Position numbers and translations under genes: made by a program. 64,000 nucleotides of DNA from BP-191 sp035940575 (GTDB taxonomy: Bacteria; Actinomycetota; Actinomycetes; BP-191). Under the pieces are notes generated by a model. It saw only the letters and a list, made by a program, of their open reading frames with translations. It was not told the DNA's origin and made no database searches. Location of the stretch: assembly GCA_035940575.1 (NCBI GenBank), contig DASZER010000010.1:1-64000 (forward strand), given 5' to 3'. Below, piece by piece: positions 1 to 6,955 of this stretch (within the stretch, counting starts at the first letter, position 1; the number at the start of each line of letters is the position of its first letter).

Positions 1-1
1 G

Positions 2-61
2 TTCGTGGCAGCGGCGTCGCTCGGCGGCGCGGCGGCGTTGTGGCTCCGAGGTCGCTCTTGA
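2..61 (+). CDS. C-terminal end of a membrane protein (partial)
   Basis: The window opens inside an open frame that ends with TGA at 59-61. The visible tail reads as an Ala/Gly/Leu-rich segment (core VAAASLGGAAALWL) followed by RGRS. That pattern fits the last membrane helix and a short basic cytoplasmic end, as in many transporters. No family can be named from 19 residues. The next gene begins 33 bases downstream. Confidence 0.35.
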   Translation, partial: FVAAASLGGAAALWLRGRS

Positions 62-75
62 CGCCGTAGTCACCG

Positions 76-94
76 TGACATCATGATGATGTCA
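76..94. promoter_or_regulatory. Perfect palindrome overlapping a start codon; probable autoregulatory operator
   Basis: TGACATCA-TGA-TGATGTCA is a perfect 8+8 inverted repeat with a 3-base spacer. Its last base is the A of the ATG at 94. The downstream protein has a ribbon-helix-helix-like C-terminus, and such proteins commonly bind short palindromes in their own promoters. I infer an operator at which binding would block initiation. There is no room for a Shine-Dalgarno (SD) site separate from the palindrome, so the mRNA may be leaderless or nearly so. Confidence 0.6.
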
Positions 95-534
95 TGCAGA
101 CTGCACCGTTCATCGAGGCGCTCCACCGCGAGGTCGCGGCCGCCTCGGGCGACACCGCGACGGCGGCCGTCGTCGAGCGGCTCGCCTCCTCGCTGGAGGC
201 GGCCGCGCACCTGTGGCTGCTCGACGTCGCCAACCAGGCGGCCGCGCAGGTCACGAGCCAGCTTCCCGACGGGCACGTCGAGGTCCGCCTCGAGGGGCGC
301 GACCCGCGGCTGGTGTTCGTCCCCTCGCCCGAGCCCGCGCCGGCGTCCGCCGGCGACGAGGCGTACGACGCCCGGATCACGTTGCGCCTGCCCGAGGGGC
401 TCAAGGCGCAGGTGGAGCGGTGGGCGTCGGAGTCGGGCGTCTCCGTCAACACGTGGCTCGTCCGCGCGATCGCGCGCGGCCCCGCCACGTCCAAGACCGT
501 CGGCCGCCGCCTGACCGGCTACGGCCGTAGCTGA
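94..534 (+). CDS. HicB/Arc-like ribbon-helix-helix DNA-binding protein
   Basis: A 146-residue protein. Residues 1-60 form an Ala-rich helical region. Residues 91-128 show a beta-strand (ITLRLPEGLKAQV) followed by two helices with the pattern SGVSVNTWLVRAIARG, typical of ribbon-helix-helix proteins of the HicB/Arc/CopG type. It probably acts as a dimeric repressor on the palindrome that overlaps its start codon. The downstream DUF4097 gene follows after 8 bases with its own SD (GAGGAG), so the two are co-transcribed. No toxin partner is visible, so I would not call this a toxin-antitoxin pair. The fold and operon are well supported; the regulated genes are inferred. Confidence 0.7.
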   Translation: MQTAPFIEALHREVAAASGDTATAAVVERLASSLEAAAHLWLLDVANQAAAQVTSQLPDGHVEVRLEGRDPRLVFVPSPEPAPASAGDEAYDARITLRLPEGLKAQVERWASESGVSVNTWLVRAIARGPATSKTVGRRLTGYGRS

Positions 535-542
535 GGAGCGTC

Positions 543-1355
543 ATGTACACGTTCGACACCCCGGGGCCCGTGCTGGTCTCGGTCGAGTGCCCGGTCGGCG
601 ACGTCGTCGTCGCCACGCACGCGTTGCCGACCACGACCGTCGAGGTCGTCGCGCTGCGCGACGACGAGGCGACGCGGCGCGCCGTGGAGGAGACCGTCGT
701 CGAGCAGCGGCCCGCCGCGTCGGGCACCGAGGTGCTTGTCGAGGTGCCGAAGCGGGGCGGGTGGGTGTTCGGCCGCGAGCCGCGCCTGCGCGTGTCCGTC
801 GTCGCGCCGGAGGGCGCGGCGCTGTCGTTCGTCACCGCGTCGGCGGACGTCGCGTGCACCGGCCGGCTCGGCGAGGTGCGCGGCAAGACCGCGAGCGGCG
901 ACGTCGACGTCCCCCTCGCCGCCACCGTGCGCGTCGAGACGGCGAGCGGCGACCTGCGGGTCGGCGACGTCGACGGCGTCGCGGAGCTGCGTTCGGCCTC
1001 GGGCGACGTCCGCGTCGGCACCGTCGGCGGGACGTTGGACGCGAGCGTCGTCTCGGGCAACCTGCGGGTCGGCGCCGCGCCGCTCGGCGGCTCCGCGGCG
1101 GCCGTGTCGGGCGACATCGAGCTCGCGTCCGTGCGCGAGGGGTCGCTGTCGGTGCGTTCGGTCTCGGGCGACGTCACCGTGGGCGTCGTGCCCGGCTCGC
1201 GCGTGCACGTCGACGTGACGACCGTGTCGGGCGACCTGAAGTCCGAGATCGACCTGTCCGAGGCGGGAGCAGGCGGCGAGGACGCCGGCCCCCTGCTCGA
1301 CGTCCGCGGCAAGACCGTCTCCGGAGATCTCCGCCTGCGACGTGCGTCGGTCTGA
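543..1355 (+). CDS. DUF4097-family beta-strand repeat protein
   Basis: A 270-residue protein without a signal peptide. About eight copies of a 17-22 residue unit centred on (T/S)xSG(D/N) (TASGDVDV, TASGDLRV, SASGDVRV, VSGNLRV, VSGDIEL, VSGDVTV, VSGDLKS, VSGDLRL) run from residue 110 to the end. This is the right-handed beta-helix pattern of DUF4097 adhesin-like proteins. The N-terminal 100 residues form a separate beta-rich domain. The start at 543 has GAGGAG upstream. It forms a two-gene unit with the ribbon-helix-helix regulator, a pairing I remember from other actinobacteria. The biochemical role is unknown. Confidence 0.8.
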   Translation: MYTFDTPGPVLVSVECPVGDVVVATHALPTTTVEVVALRDDEATRRAVEETVVEQRPAASGTEVLVEVPKRGGWVFGREPRLRVSVVAPEGAALSFVTASADVACTGRLGEVRGKTASGDVDVPLAATVRVETASGDLRVGDVDGVAELRSASGDVRVGTVGGTLDASVVSGNLRVGAAPLGGSAAAVSGDIELASVREGSLSVRSVSGDVTVGVVPGSRVHVDVTTVSGDLKSEIDLSEAGAGGEDAGPLLDVRGKTVSGDLRLRRASV

Positions 1356-1381
1356 CATCTTTCTGACTTTTGGCGTAATAG
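1352..1381 (+). promoter_or_regulatory. Putative sigma-70-type promoter
   Basis: CTGACA (1352-1357), an 18-base spacer and TAATAG (1376-1381) lie in a short AT-rich island that overlaps the stop codon of the DUF4097 gene. The predicted start near 1388 would give a leader of about 40 bases before the GTG at 1431. The assignment rests on hexamer match and local composition only. Confidence 0.4.
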
Positions 1382-1430
1382 TGCCTTGTAGTTCGGGTGC
1401 TCGCGTCCAGCCGTACGCGACGATGCGTTG

Positions 1431-1625
1431 GTGCGGAGACGCAAGGTCGAGAAGAAGGTCGCCGACAGGCTCGAACAGATCGCACGGGTGGAGCGCACCT
1501 CCCTCGAGCGCGCTGCCGAGAACGCCGTCGCGGCGGAGGTCAAGAGGTTGCAGCGGGAGCGCGCCGACCGGGAGCGCGCCGAGCGGCTGCGCGAACGGGC
1601 CGAGACGACGGACCCTGAGGCGTAG
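1431..1625 (+). CDS. Small charged coiled-coil protein of unknown function
   Basis: About 64 residues, rich in Arg, Glu and Lys, with heptad-like spacing (VEKKVADRLEQIARVE, AAEVKRLQRERADRERAERL). It is predicted to be almost entirely one helix or coiled coil. I chose GTG at 1431 (VRRRKVEKK); a TTG one codon earlier (1428) is the alternative. No family is recognised. It has its own putative promoter and is followed by an unrelated gene in another frame. Confidence 0.55.
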   Translation: MRRRKVEKKVADRLEQIARVERTSLERAAENAVAAEVKRLQRERADRERAERLRERAETTDPEA

Positions 1626-1659
1626 CCGGGGACCCGGCGTATTTCGGCCAAGCGGCGCG

Positions 1660-2142
1660 ATGTGGGCGCGTCATGCCACGGAGTGGCGGGAGTTCGTCCG
1701 CAGGATCAGATGCGTGGGAACCGTCCTGCTGCCGATCACCGAGGCGACGTACGCCCTGATCACGTACGGAGCGCGCCTCGCCGGCGTCTCCGAGGACGAG
1801 TTCCTGCGACTGGCCGTGATGTCGTACCAGCCCGTTCCGGCGACCGACCTCCCGGACGACCCTTGGACGCCTGTCCCGGTGCACGGCACGTACCTGAGCC
1901 AGCGCACCAACGGTGAGTTCGTGCGCGCCACCACGCGACTCACCGTGACGTCGGGGGCCCTCTCCGGAACGACGTATCCGAACCCCACCGCGGCGTCCCG
2001 CGCCGTCGTCCACGCGATCAACCCCGCGCGGCGCTCCGGGCACACCGACGGCTGGCGGTTCTGGCGCATCAGCTCGACGGGGCGGCCGCTCGCGGACCTA
2101 CGGCCTCATCGGCGCGCGCGACCGACGAACAACACCTCGTAG
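1660..2142 (+). CDS. Stand-alone DUF4357/RAMA-like domain protein
   Basis: A 160-residue protein from ATG 1660. An in-frame upstream extension back to 1342 runs through the preceding gene and is rejected. Residues 60-150 contain YPNPTAASRAVVHAI followed by DGWRFWRI and PLADLR. That is the SpSaAA ... nGW.fW ... L..lR signature of DUF4357 and RAMA domains, usually found attached to restriction or DNA methyltransferase enzymes. Here the domain is a separate protein with no methyltransferase nearby. The N-terminal 50 residues have one hydrophobic stretch (CVGTVLLPITEATYALI). A role in nucleic-acid recognition is an inference. Confidence 0.55.
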   Translation: MWARHATEWREFVRRIRCVGTVLLPITEATYALITYGARLAGVSEDEFLRLAVMSYQPVPATDLPDDPWTPVPVHGTYLSQRTNGEFVRATTRLTVTSGALSGTTYPNPTAASRAVVHAINPARRSGHTDGWRFWRISSTGRPLADLRPHRRARPTNNTS

Positions 2143-2239
2143 AGCAGCCGCGCCACCTCGACCACGGCGATGACGACGGTCGCGATGGTGTCCACGCCGA
2201 CGACTGTCGTCCTCGATCCGGCGTGCGGATAGGGATGCA

Positions 2240-2273
2240 GGCGCCGCATCCATGCCTGAGGCGTGGATGCGCC
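2240..2273. terminator. Bidirectional hairpin between convergent genes
   Basis: GCATCCATGCC (2246-2256) pairs with GGCGTGGATGC (2260-2270) across a TGA loop, with one wobble pair. An outer GGC/GCC adds three pairs. It sits between the + strand DUF4357 gene and the end of the - strand ferritin-like gene. There is no T-run, so it is a GC-type hairpin terminator at best. Confidence 0.4.
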
Positions 2274-2800
2274 TACGAAATCTCCTGGAGGATGGAGAGC
2301 AGGTCGTCGGCGTGCTCCTCCTCGACGGCGAGGATCGACTCCATCAGGTTGCGGGTCGTCGGGTCCTTGTCGCCGAGCCACTGCGCGATCTCGGTGTACG
2401 ACGCGATCGCGATGCGTTCGGCGACGAGGTCCTCGCGCACCATGTCGAGCAGGCCGTTGCCCTCGACGTACTCCGCGTGGCTGCGCGCCGTGAGGATCTC
2501 GGGGTTGAAGTCCGGCAGGCCCTGGAGCTGCGTGATGCGCGCGGCGATCTGGTTCGCGTGGTCGAGCTCCTGGCCGGCGTGCTCGAGGAACTCCGCCGCC
2601 ACGGAGCTCGCGGACAGGCCGGTCGACGCGTAAAAGTGGCGGGTGTAGCGGAGGTAGCAGACGAGCTCGGTGGCCAGCGCCTCCTGGAGCACCTCGATCA
2701 CGCGCTCGCGGTCGGCGCCGTACGCCTCGGTGATCGGGCCCTGCTCGATCTGCTCGCGGGCGCGTTCGCGCAGCGTCTTCACGTCGGTCAGGAAGCTCAT
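2273..2800 (-). CDS. Ferritin-like / bacterioferritin-type protein
   Basis: A 175-residue four-helix protein. Candidate di-iron ligands appear in the expected helices: ATELVCYLRYTRHF (helix A), FLEHAGQELDHANQIA (helix B, the ExxH-type pair), EDLVAERIAIASYTEI (helix C) and VEEEHADDLLSIL (helix D, ExxH). This matches the ferritin-like superfamily near bacterioferritin and Dps, so iron storage or peroxide detoxification is likely. The start is ATG at 2800. Length is normal for the family. It is monocistronic and convergent with the DUF4357 gene. Confidence 0.8.
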   Translation of the reverse strand: MSFLTDVKTLRERAREQIEQGPITEAYGADRERVIEVLQEALATELVCYLRYTRHFYASTGLSASSVAAEFLEHAGQELDHANQIAARITQLQGLPDFNPEILTARSHAEYVEGNGLLDMVREDLVAERIAIASYTEIAQWLGDKDPTTRNLMESILAVEEEHADDLLSILQEIS

Positions 2801-2875
2801 GCCGTACGCCTTCCCCGCAGCGCCGCGGCCACGCCTGCCGTTTCGTCCGTGATCGCCGGGGGCACCCCCTCGCGC

Positions 2876-3541
2876 ATGAGGAAGATCCTGCGGGAGAACA
2901 GCCTCTCCCTGGCGTTGTTCTTCCTGTTCTTCACGACGTTCCTCGTCGGCCAGACGATCGCCGGCCACCGGGAGTACAACGCGGACCAGCGCTCGCACCA
3001 GGAGCAGACGGTCTCCTACGGCGAGTACCTGCACACGGCGCACTTCGGCGAGGCGACGTTCGAGAACTGGGAGAGCGAGTTCCTCCAGATGGGGATGTAC
3101 GTCCTCCTGACGGTGTTCCTCGTCCAGAAGGGCTCGGCGGAGTCGAAGGACCCGGACAAGGACGAGCCGACCGACGAGGACCCGCGCGAGAACGTGCGGC
3201 CCGACTCGCCGTGGCCGGTCAAGAGCGGCGGCGTGGTGCTCAAGGTCTACGAGCACTCGCTGACGATCGCGCTGTTCTCGTTCTTCCTGCTGTCGATGCT
3301 GCTGCACGCCTGGACCGGCGCGCACGAGTACAGCAACGAGCAGGCGGCGCACGGCGAGGCTGGCGTCGGCCTCTGGGGGTACCTGACGACGAGCCGCTTC
3401 TGGTTCGAGTCGTTCCAGAACTGGCAGAGCGAGTTCCTCGCGGTGGCGGCGATCGTCGTCCTCACCATCTTCCTGCGCGAGCGCGGGTCGTCGGAGTCGA
3501 AGCCGGTGGCCGCGCCCCACGCGATGACCGGTACGGGCTGA
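2876..3541 (+). CDS. DUF6766-family membrane protein
   Basis: 221 residues made of two homologous halves. Each half has a helix pair (SLALFFLFFTTFLVGQTIAGH; LTIALFSFFLLSMLLHAWTGAH), a soluble HxExN linker, a (F/S)xNWxSEFL motif and a second helix ending in FLVQKGSAESK or FLRERGSSESK. This is the DUF6766 pattern, probably an internally duplicated integral membrane protein. I start it at ATG 2876; the longer upstream frame is antisense to the ferritin-like gene. Function unknown. A small acidic ORF follows 16 bases later. Confidence 0.8.
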   Translation: MRKILRENSLSLALFFLFFTTFLVGQTIAGHREYNADQRSHQEQTVSYGEYLHTAHFGEATFENWESEFLQMGMYVLLTVFLVQKGSAESKDPDKDEPTDEDPRENVRPDSPWPVKSGGVVLKVYEHSLTIALFSFFLLSMLLHAWTGAHEYSNEQAAHGEAGVGLWGYLTTSRFWFESFQNWQSEFLAVAAIVVLTIFLRERGSSESKPVAAPHAMTGTG

Positions 3542-3557
3542 GCAGAGAGGCAACGGC

Positions 3558-3710
3558 ATGACGGAGCAGACGTTCGGCGGCGGCGACGAGCTGTCCGACC
3601 AGGAGGGGCTGCCGGGCGAGCTCGGCACGCCCGAGGGCGAGGCCGGTCCTTCCGAGACCGACCCGGACACGGCGGCGGACTACGGCGACGGCGGCGGCCC
3701 GACGACGTAG
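3558..3710 (+). CDS. Small acidic hypothetical protein
   Basis: A 50-residue ORF from ATG 3558 with a GAGAGG SD at 3545-3550, directly after the DUF6766 gene and before a good terminator. The product is Asp/Glu/Gly-rich (MTEQTFGGGDELSDQEG ... DYGDGGGPTT) and probably disordered. No family is recognised. The SD, codon usage and position before the terminator support real translation. Confidence 0.5.
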   Translation: MTEQTFGGGDELSDQEGLPGELGTPEGEAGPSETDPDTAADYGDGGGPTT

Positions 3711-3730
3711 CGACGCAGCGGCACGGGAGA

Positions 3731-3760
3731 GGGCGCGGCTGAAGCCGCGTCCTCTTTCTG
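3731..3760 (+). terminator. Intrinsic terminator
   Basis: GGGCGCGGCT (3731-3740) pairs with AGCCGCGTCC (3743-3752), 10 pairs including one G-T, with a 2-base loop. It is followed by TCTTTCTGTC. It ends the DUF6766 / small acidic ORF transcript upstream of the thiC riboswitch. Confidence 0.65.
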
Positions 3761-3847
3761 TCGTCATCCCATGGCCCGTACGCCGCCCGTGAGCCGTTCG
3801 CGGTGACCGTGATCCCCGGCGCCCTGGTCGCCTGACGTACGCTCCCC

Positions 3848-3945
3848 TCGTCACGCGGGAGTCCGGGCCACCGGGCTGAGAGGGCGGCTACGAGAGCGCC
3901 GCCGACCGCTCGAACCTGTCCGGGTCATGCCGGCGTAGGGAGCGA
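3848..3945 (+). promoter_or_regulatory. TPP riboswitch (THI element)
   Basis: The conserved blocks are present in order: GGGAGTCCGG at the 5' side, CTGAGAGGGCGG (from 3876), and ACCTGTCCGGGTCATGCCGG (3914-3933) followed by GTAGGGAG. The element ends a few bases before the ATG of thiC at 3951. TPP binding is therefore likely to hide the GGGAG ribosome-binding region and repress translation, the common actinobacterial mode. The downstream gene is the classical target. Confidence 0.93.
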
Positions 3946-3950
3946 AGCAG

Positions 3951-5579
3951 ATGCCGTCGTCCAAGACGTACCTCCAGGGAAGCCGTCCCGACCTCCGCGT
4001 TCCGATGCGCGAGGTGCGCCTCACCACGGGCGACAGCGTCGTGCTCTACGACACCAGCGGCCCGTACACCGACCCCGACGTGACGACCGACGTCACCAAC
4101 GGCCTGCCGCGGCTGCGCGACGCGTGGATCCGCGAGCGCGGCGACGTCGTCGAGACCGCGAGCGGCGCGCTGCGCGCGAGCGACGAGGACAAGCCGGTCA
4201 CCCAGCTCGCGTACGCGCGGCGCGGGGAGATCACGCCGGAGATGGAGTTCGTCGCGATCCGCGAGGGCGTGACGCCGGAGTACGTCCGCGACGAGGTCGC
4301 GCGCGGCCGCGCGATCATCCCGGCGAACGTCAACCACCCCGAGTCGGAGCCGATGGCGATCGGCCGCGGCTTCCTCGTCAAGATCAACGCGAACATCGGC
4401 AACTCCGCCGTCGCCTCCACCGTCGAGGAGGAGGTCGAGAAGATGACGTGGGCGACCCGCTGGGGCGCCGACACGGTCATGGACCTCTCGACCGGCAAGA
4501 ACATCCACCAGACCCGCGAGTGGGTCATCCGCAACTCGCCCGTGCCGATCGGCACGGTGCCGATCTACCAGGCGCTCGAGAAGGTCGACGGCAAGGCGTC
4601 GGAGCTGTCGTGGGAGGTCTACCGCGACACGCTGATCGAGCAGTGCGAGCAGGGCGTCGACTACGTCACGGTCCACGCCGGCGTGCTGCTGCGCTACGTC
4701 CCCATGACCGCCAAGCGCAAGACCGGCATCGTCTCGCGCGGCGGCTCGATCCTCGCGGCGTGGTGCCTCGCGCACCACGAGGAGAACTTCCTCTACACGC
4801 ACTTCGAGGACATCTGCCGGATCCTCAAGCAGTACGACGTGGCGTTCAGCCTCGGCGACGGGCTGCGCCCCGGCTCCATCTACGACGCCAACGACGACGC
4901 GCAGCTCGGCGAGCTCCGCACCCTCGGCGAGCTGACGAAGGTCGCGTGGGAGCACGACGTCCAGGTGATGATCGAGGGCCCTGGCCACGTCCCGATGAAC
5001 AAGATCAAGGAGAACATGGACCTCCAGCTCGAGCTGTGCCACGAGGCGCCGTTCTACACGCTGGGGCCCCTCACGACGGACATCGCGCCGGCGTACGACC
5101 ACATCACGAGCGCGATCGGCGCGGCGATGATCGGCTGGTACGGCACCGCGATGCTCTGCTACGTCACCCCGAAGGAGCACCTCGGCCTGCCCGACAGGGA
5201 CGACGTCAAGGAGGGCGTGATCGCGTACAAGATCGCCGCGCACGCCGCCGACCTCGCCAAGGGCCACCCGGGCGCGCAGGCGTGGGACGACGCGCTGTCG
5301 GACGCGCGCTTCGAGTTCCGGTGGGCGGACCAGTTCGACCTCTCGCTCGACCCGGACAGGGCGCGCGAGTACCACGACGAGACGCTGCCGGCCGAGCCCG
5401 CGAAGACCGCGCACTTCTGCTCGATGTGCGGCCCGCACTTCTGCTCCATGAAGATCACGCAGGACGTGCGGAAGTACGCGGCGGAGCGCGGCGTCACCGA
5501 CGACGAGGCGCTGACGGCGGGGATGAAGGAGAAGTCGGTGGAGTTCGTCGAGCTGGGCGCGTCGGTCTACGTCGACTAG
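3951..5579 (+). CDS. thiC: Phosphomethylpyrimidine synthase ThiC
   Basis: A 542-residue radical-SAM enzyme that rearranges 5-aminoimidazole ribotide to HMP-P, the pyrimidine half of thiamine. The core motifs are recognisable: NVNHPESEPMAIGR, GNSAV, the TIM-barrel segment YVTVHAGV, and the C-terminal CSMCGPHFCSMK (CxxCx4C) that binds the [4Fe-4S] cluster. Length is normal for the short actinobacterial form, which lacks the long N-terminal extension. Expression is under the TPP riboswitch that ends just upstream. No other thi gene lies in the window. Confidence 0.97.
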   Translation: MPSSKTYLQGSRPDLRVPMREVRLTTGDSVVLYDTSGPYTDPDVTTDVTNGLPRLRDAWIRERGDVVETASGALRASDEDKPVTQLAYARRGEITPEMEFVAIREGVTPEYVRDEVARGRAIIPANVNHPESEPMAIGRGFLVKINANIGNSAVASTVEEEVEKMTWATRWGADTVMDLSTGKNIHQTREWVIRNSPVPIGTVPIYQALEKVDGKASELSWEVYRDTLIEQCEQGVDYVTVHAGVLLRYVPMTAKRKTGIVSRGGSILAAWCLAHHEENFLYTHFEDICRILKQYDVAFSLGDGLRPGSIYDANDDAQLGELRTLGELTKVAWEHDVQVMIEGPGHVPMNKIKENMDLQLELCHEAPFYTLGPLTTDIAPAYDHITSAIGAAMIGWYGTAMLCYVTPKEHLGLPDRDDVKEGVIAYKIAAHAADLAKGHPGAQAWDDALSDARFEFRWADQFDLSLDPDRAREYHDETLPAEPAKTAHFCSMCGPHFCSMKITQDVRKYAAERGVTDDEALTAGMKEKSVEFVELGASVYVD

Positions 5580-5582
5580 CGG

Positions 5583-6197
5583 CTAGCCCTCGTCGCCCGA
5601 GACCGGCTCGGCGGGGGCCGGAGCCGCCTTGGCCTGCTTCGCCTTCGCCGGAGCCGCGGAGAAGAACGCCACCACCACGGCCGCGCCGAAGATGAGCCAC
5701 GTCAGCCACGGCCGCGGCTGGTAGCGGTCGTTGATGACCTGGAACGAGTGCGGCAGCAGCTTCGTGAACGAGTCGAGGAAGCCGGCCTCCTCGCCGCCCG
5801 GGGTCTCGTTGACGATCAGCGCGGCGATCGCCGCGACCGCGCCGACGACGCAGAGGACCAGCGCGAGCACCGCCGCGATCAGCCGCGCGCGGAGGTCGGA
5901 ACGCCGCGACACCTCGCGCACGACGTAGCCGATGGCCAGCGCCGCGACGACGGTGATGCCCGGGTAGTCCTTGTCCATCGCGAGGTAGAGCACGACCCAG
6001 GCGGCGATGGCGAGGATCACGACGCCGAGCCCGGCGAGCGTGCCGAGCACGAGGCGGCTCTGGGGCGCGGCGACCGGGTCGGCGGCGTACGCCACGCCGG
6101 TCGCGTCGGGAGCCGGAGAGCCGGTCGCGTCGGGAGCCGGGGAGCCGGTCGCGTCGCCGGCCATGCCGTCGTAGTCCTCGGGTCGGTCGGTGTCCAC
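5583..6197 (-). CDS. Integral membrane protein of unknown function
   Basis: 204 residues from GTG 6197. A disordered N-terminus carries a near-perfect duplicated octad (DATGSPAP twice, then DATGVAYA). Four predicted membrane helices follow: LVLGTLAGLGVVILAIAAWVV, ITVVAALAIGYVV, LIAAVLALVLCVVGAVAAI and WLTWLIFGAAVVVAFF. The tail is Ala/Lys/Pro-rich. Convergent with thiC, 3 bases apart. No family is recognised. Confidence 0.7.
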   Translation of the reverse strand: MDTDRPEDYDGMAGDATGSPAPDATGSPAPDATGVAYAADPVAAPQSRLVLGTLAGLGVVILAIAAWVVLYLAMDKDYPGITVVAALAIGYVVREVSRRSDLRARLIAAVLALVLCVVGAVAAIAALIVNETPGGEEAGFLDSFTKLLPHSFQVINDRYQPRPWLTWLIFGAAVVVAFFSAAPAKAKQAKAAPAPAEPVSGDEG

Positions 6198-6245
6198 GTT
6201 CGCCTCCGGGCTCGGGGTGCGGTGCCGGAGGGAGCGTAGTGGACG

Positions 6246-6461
6246 TCAGGCGCGCGAGGCCCGCGCCTCGGCGGCGGTCAGGTCGATCACGTGCTCCGCG
6301 ACCCGGACGGGGCGCTTGAGCAGGATGCGGACCCACGTCTTGCCGAAGTGCTCGCCGGTCACGGTCAGGCTGACGGCCTCCCAGCCGTCGGCGCCGAGCC
6401 GCGTCAGCTCCGGGTCCTCACCCATGCCGGCCGCCACCTCGGCCCAGCGGTACTCCCACAT
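6246..6461 (-). CDS. DUF4177-like small protein
   Basis: 71 residues. MWEYRWAEV ... LTRLGADGWEAVSLTV ... VRILLKRPV follows the W-E-Y ... LN..G.eGWElv ... ilKRp plan of DUF4177 beta-alpha-beta proteins. A second member occurs at 29105-29260 beside RidA. Function unknown. The adjacent membrane-protein gene lies 48 bases downstream on the same strand. Confidence 0.65.
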   Translation of the reverse strand: MWEYRWAEVAAGMGEDPELTRLGADGWEAVSLTVTGEHFGKTWVRILLKRPVRVAEHVIDLTAAEARASRA

Positions 6462-6529
6462 GCGTCATTGGTACCCCGTCCGAGGCGCCCGCCGATCCGC
6501 CGAACGGGTGAACTTGTACGGTCTTGCGC

Positions 6530-6955
6530 ATGCGCAGGCACGAACGCTTCCTCGCCTACGGCGCCGCGGGATGGGTGTTCGAGGTGCTGTTCACCGGCGC
6601 GAAGGGCCCGTTCCGCGACAAGGACTGGCGGCTCGCGAGCCACACGTACCTCTGGATGCTGCCGATCTACGGCTCGGCGGCGTACCTGTTCGAGCCGGCG
6701 CACGACGCGCTGCGCGCGCGGCCGTGGTGGCAGCGCGGCCTCGCGTACACCGCCGGCTTCTACGCCGTCGAGGCCGCCTCCGGCGAGGCGATCCGCAAGG
6801 CCACCGGCGAGGTGCCGTGGGACTACGCGCGCCCGCGCGGCACGCGACCGGTGCCCGCCAACGTCCGCGGGCTCGTGCGGCCGGCGTACGCGCCGCTGTG
6901 GTTCGCGGCGGGCCTGGCGCTCGAACGCCTCCACGACCGGCTTGCGCCTAGGTGA
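6530..6955 (+). CDS. Small membrane protein, CmpB-type putative ABC transporter permease family
   Basis: 141 residues. Four hydrophobic segments (LAYGAAGWVFEVLF, YLWMLPIYGSAAYLF, GLAYTAGFYAVEAA, YAPLWFAAGLALERL) include the GWVFEVLF opening seen in the ABC_trans_CmpB family. A conserved-looking WDYARP motif lies near residue 103. I chose ATG 6530; the in-frame TTG at 6524 is less likely. A TACGGT box 7 bases upstream suggests a leaderless start. The 3' end overlaps the convergent gene by 8 bases. Family assignment is moderate and transport is unproven. Confidence 0.6.
   Translation: MRRHERFLAYGAAGWVFEVLFTGAKGPFRDKDWRLASHTYLWMLPIYGSAAYLFEPAHDALRARPWWQRGLAYTAGFYAVEAASGEAIRKATGEVPWDYARPRGTRPVPANVRGLVRPAYAPLWFAAGLALERLHDRLAPR

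Noticed and set aside
94..1355. Toxin-antitoxin module
   Set aside because: The partner is a 270-residue DUF4097 protein, not a HicA-like or other toxin.
2252..2875. Upstream part of a long frame ending in the DUF6766 protein
   Set aside because: It runs antisense through the ferritin-like gene; its Arg/Val/Leu-rich text is shadow coding. The real start is ATG 2876.
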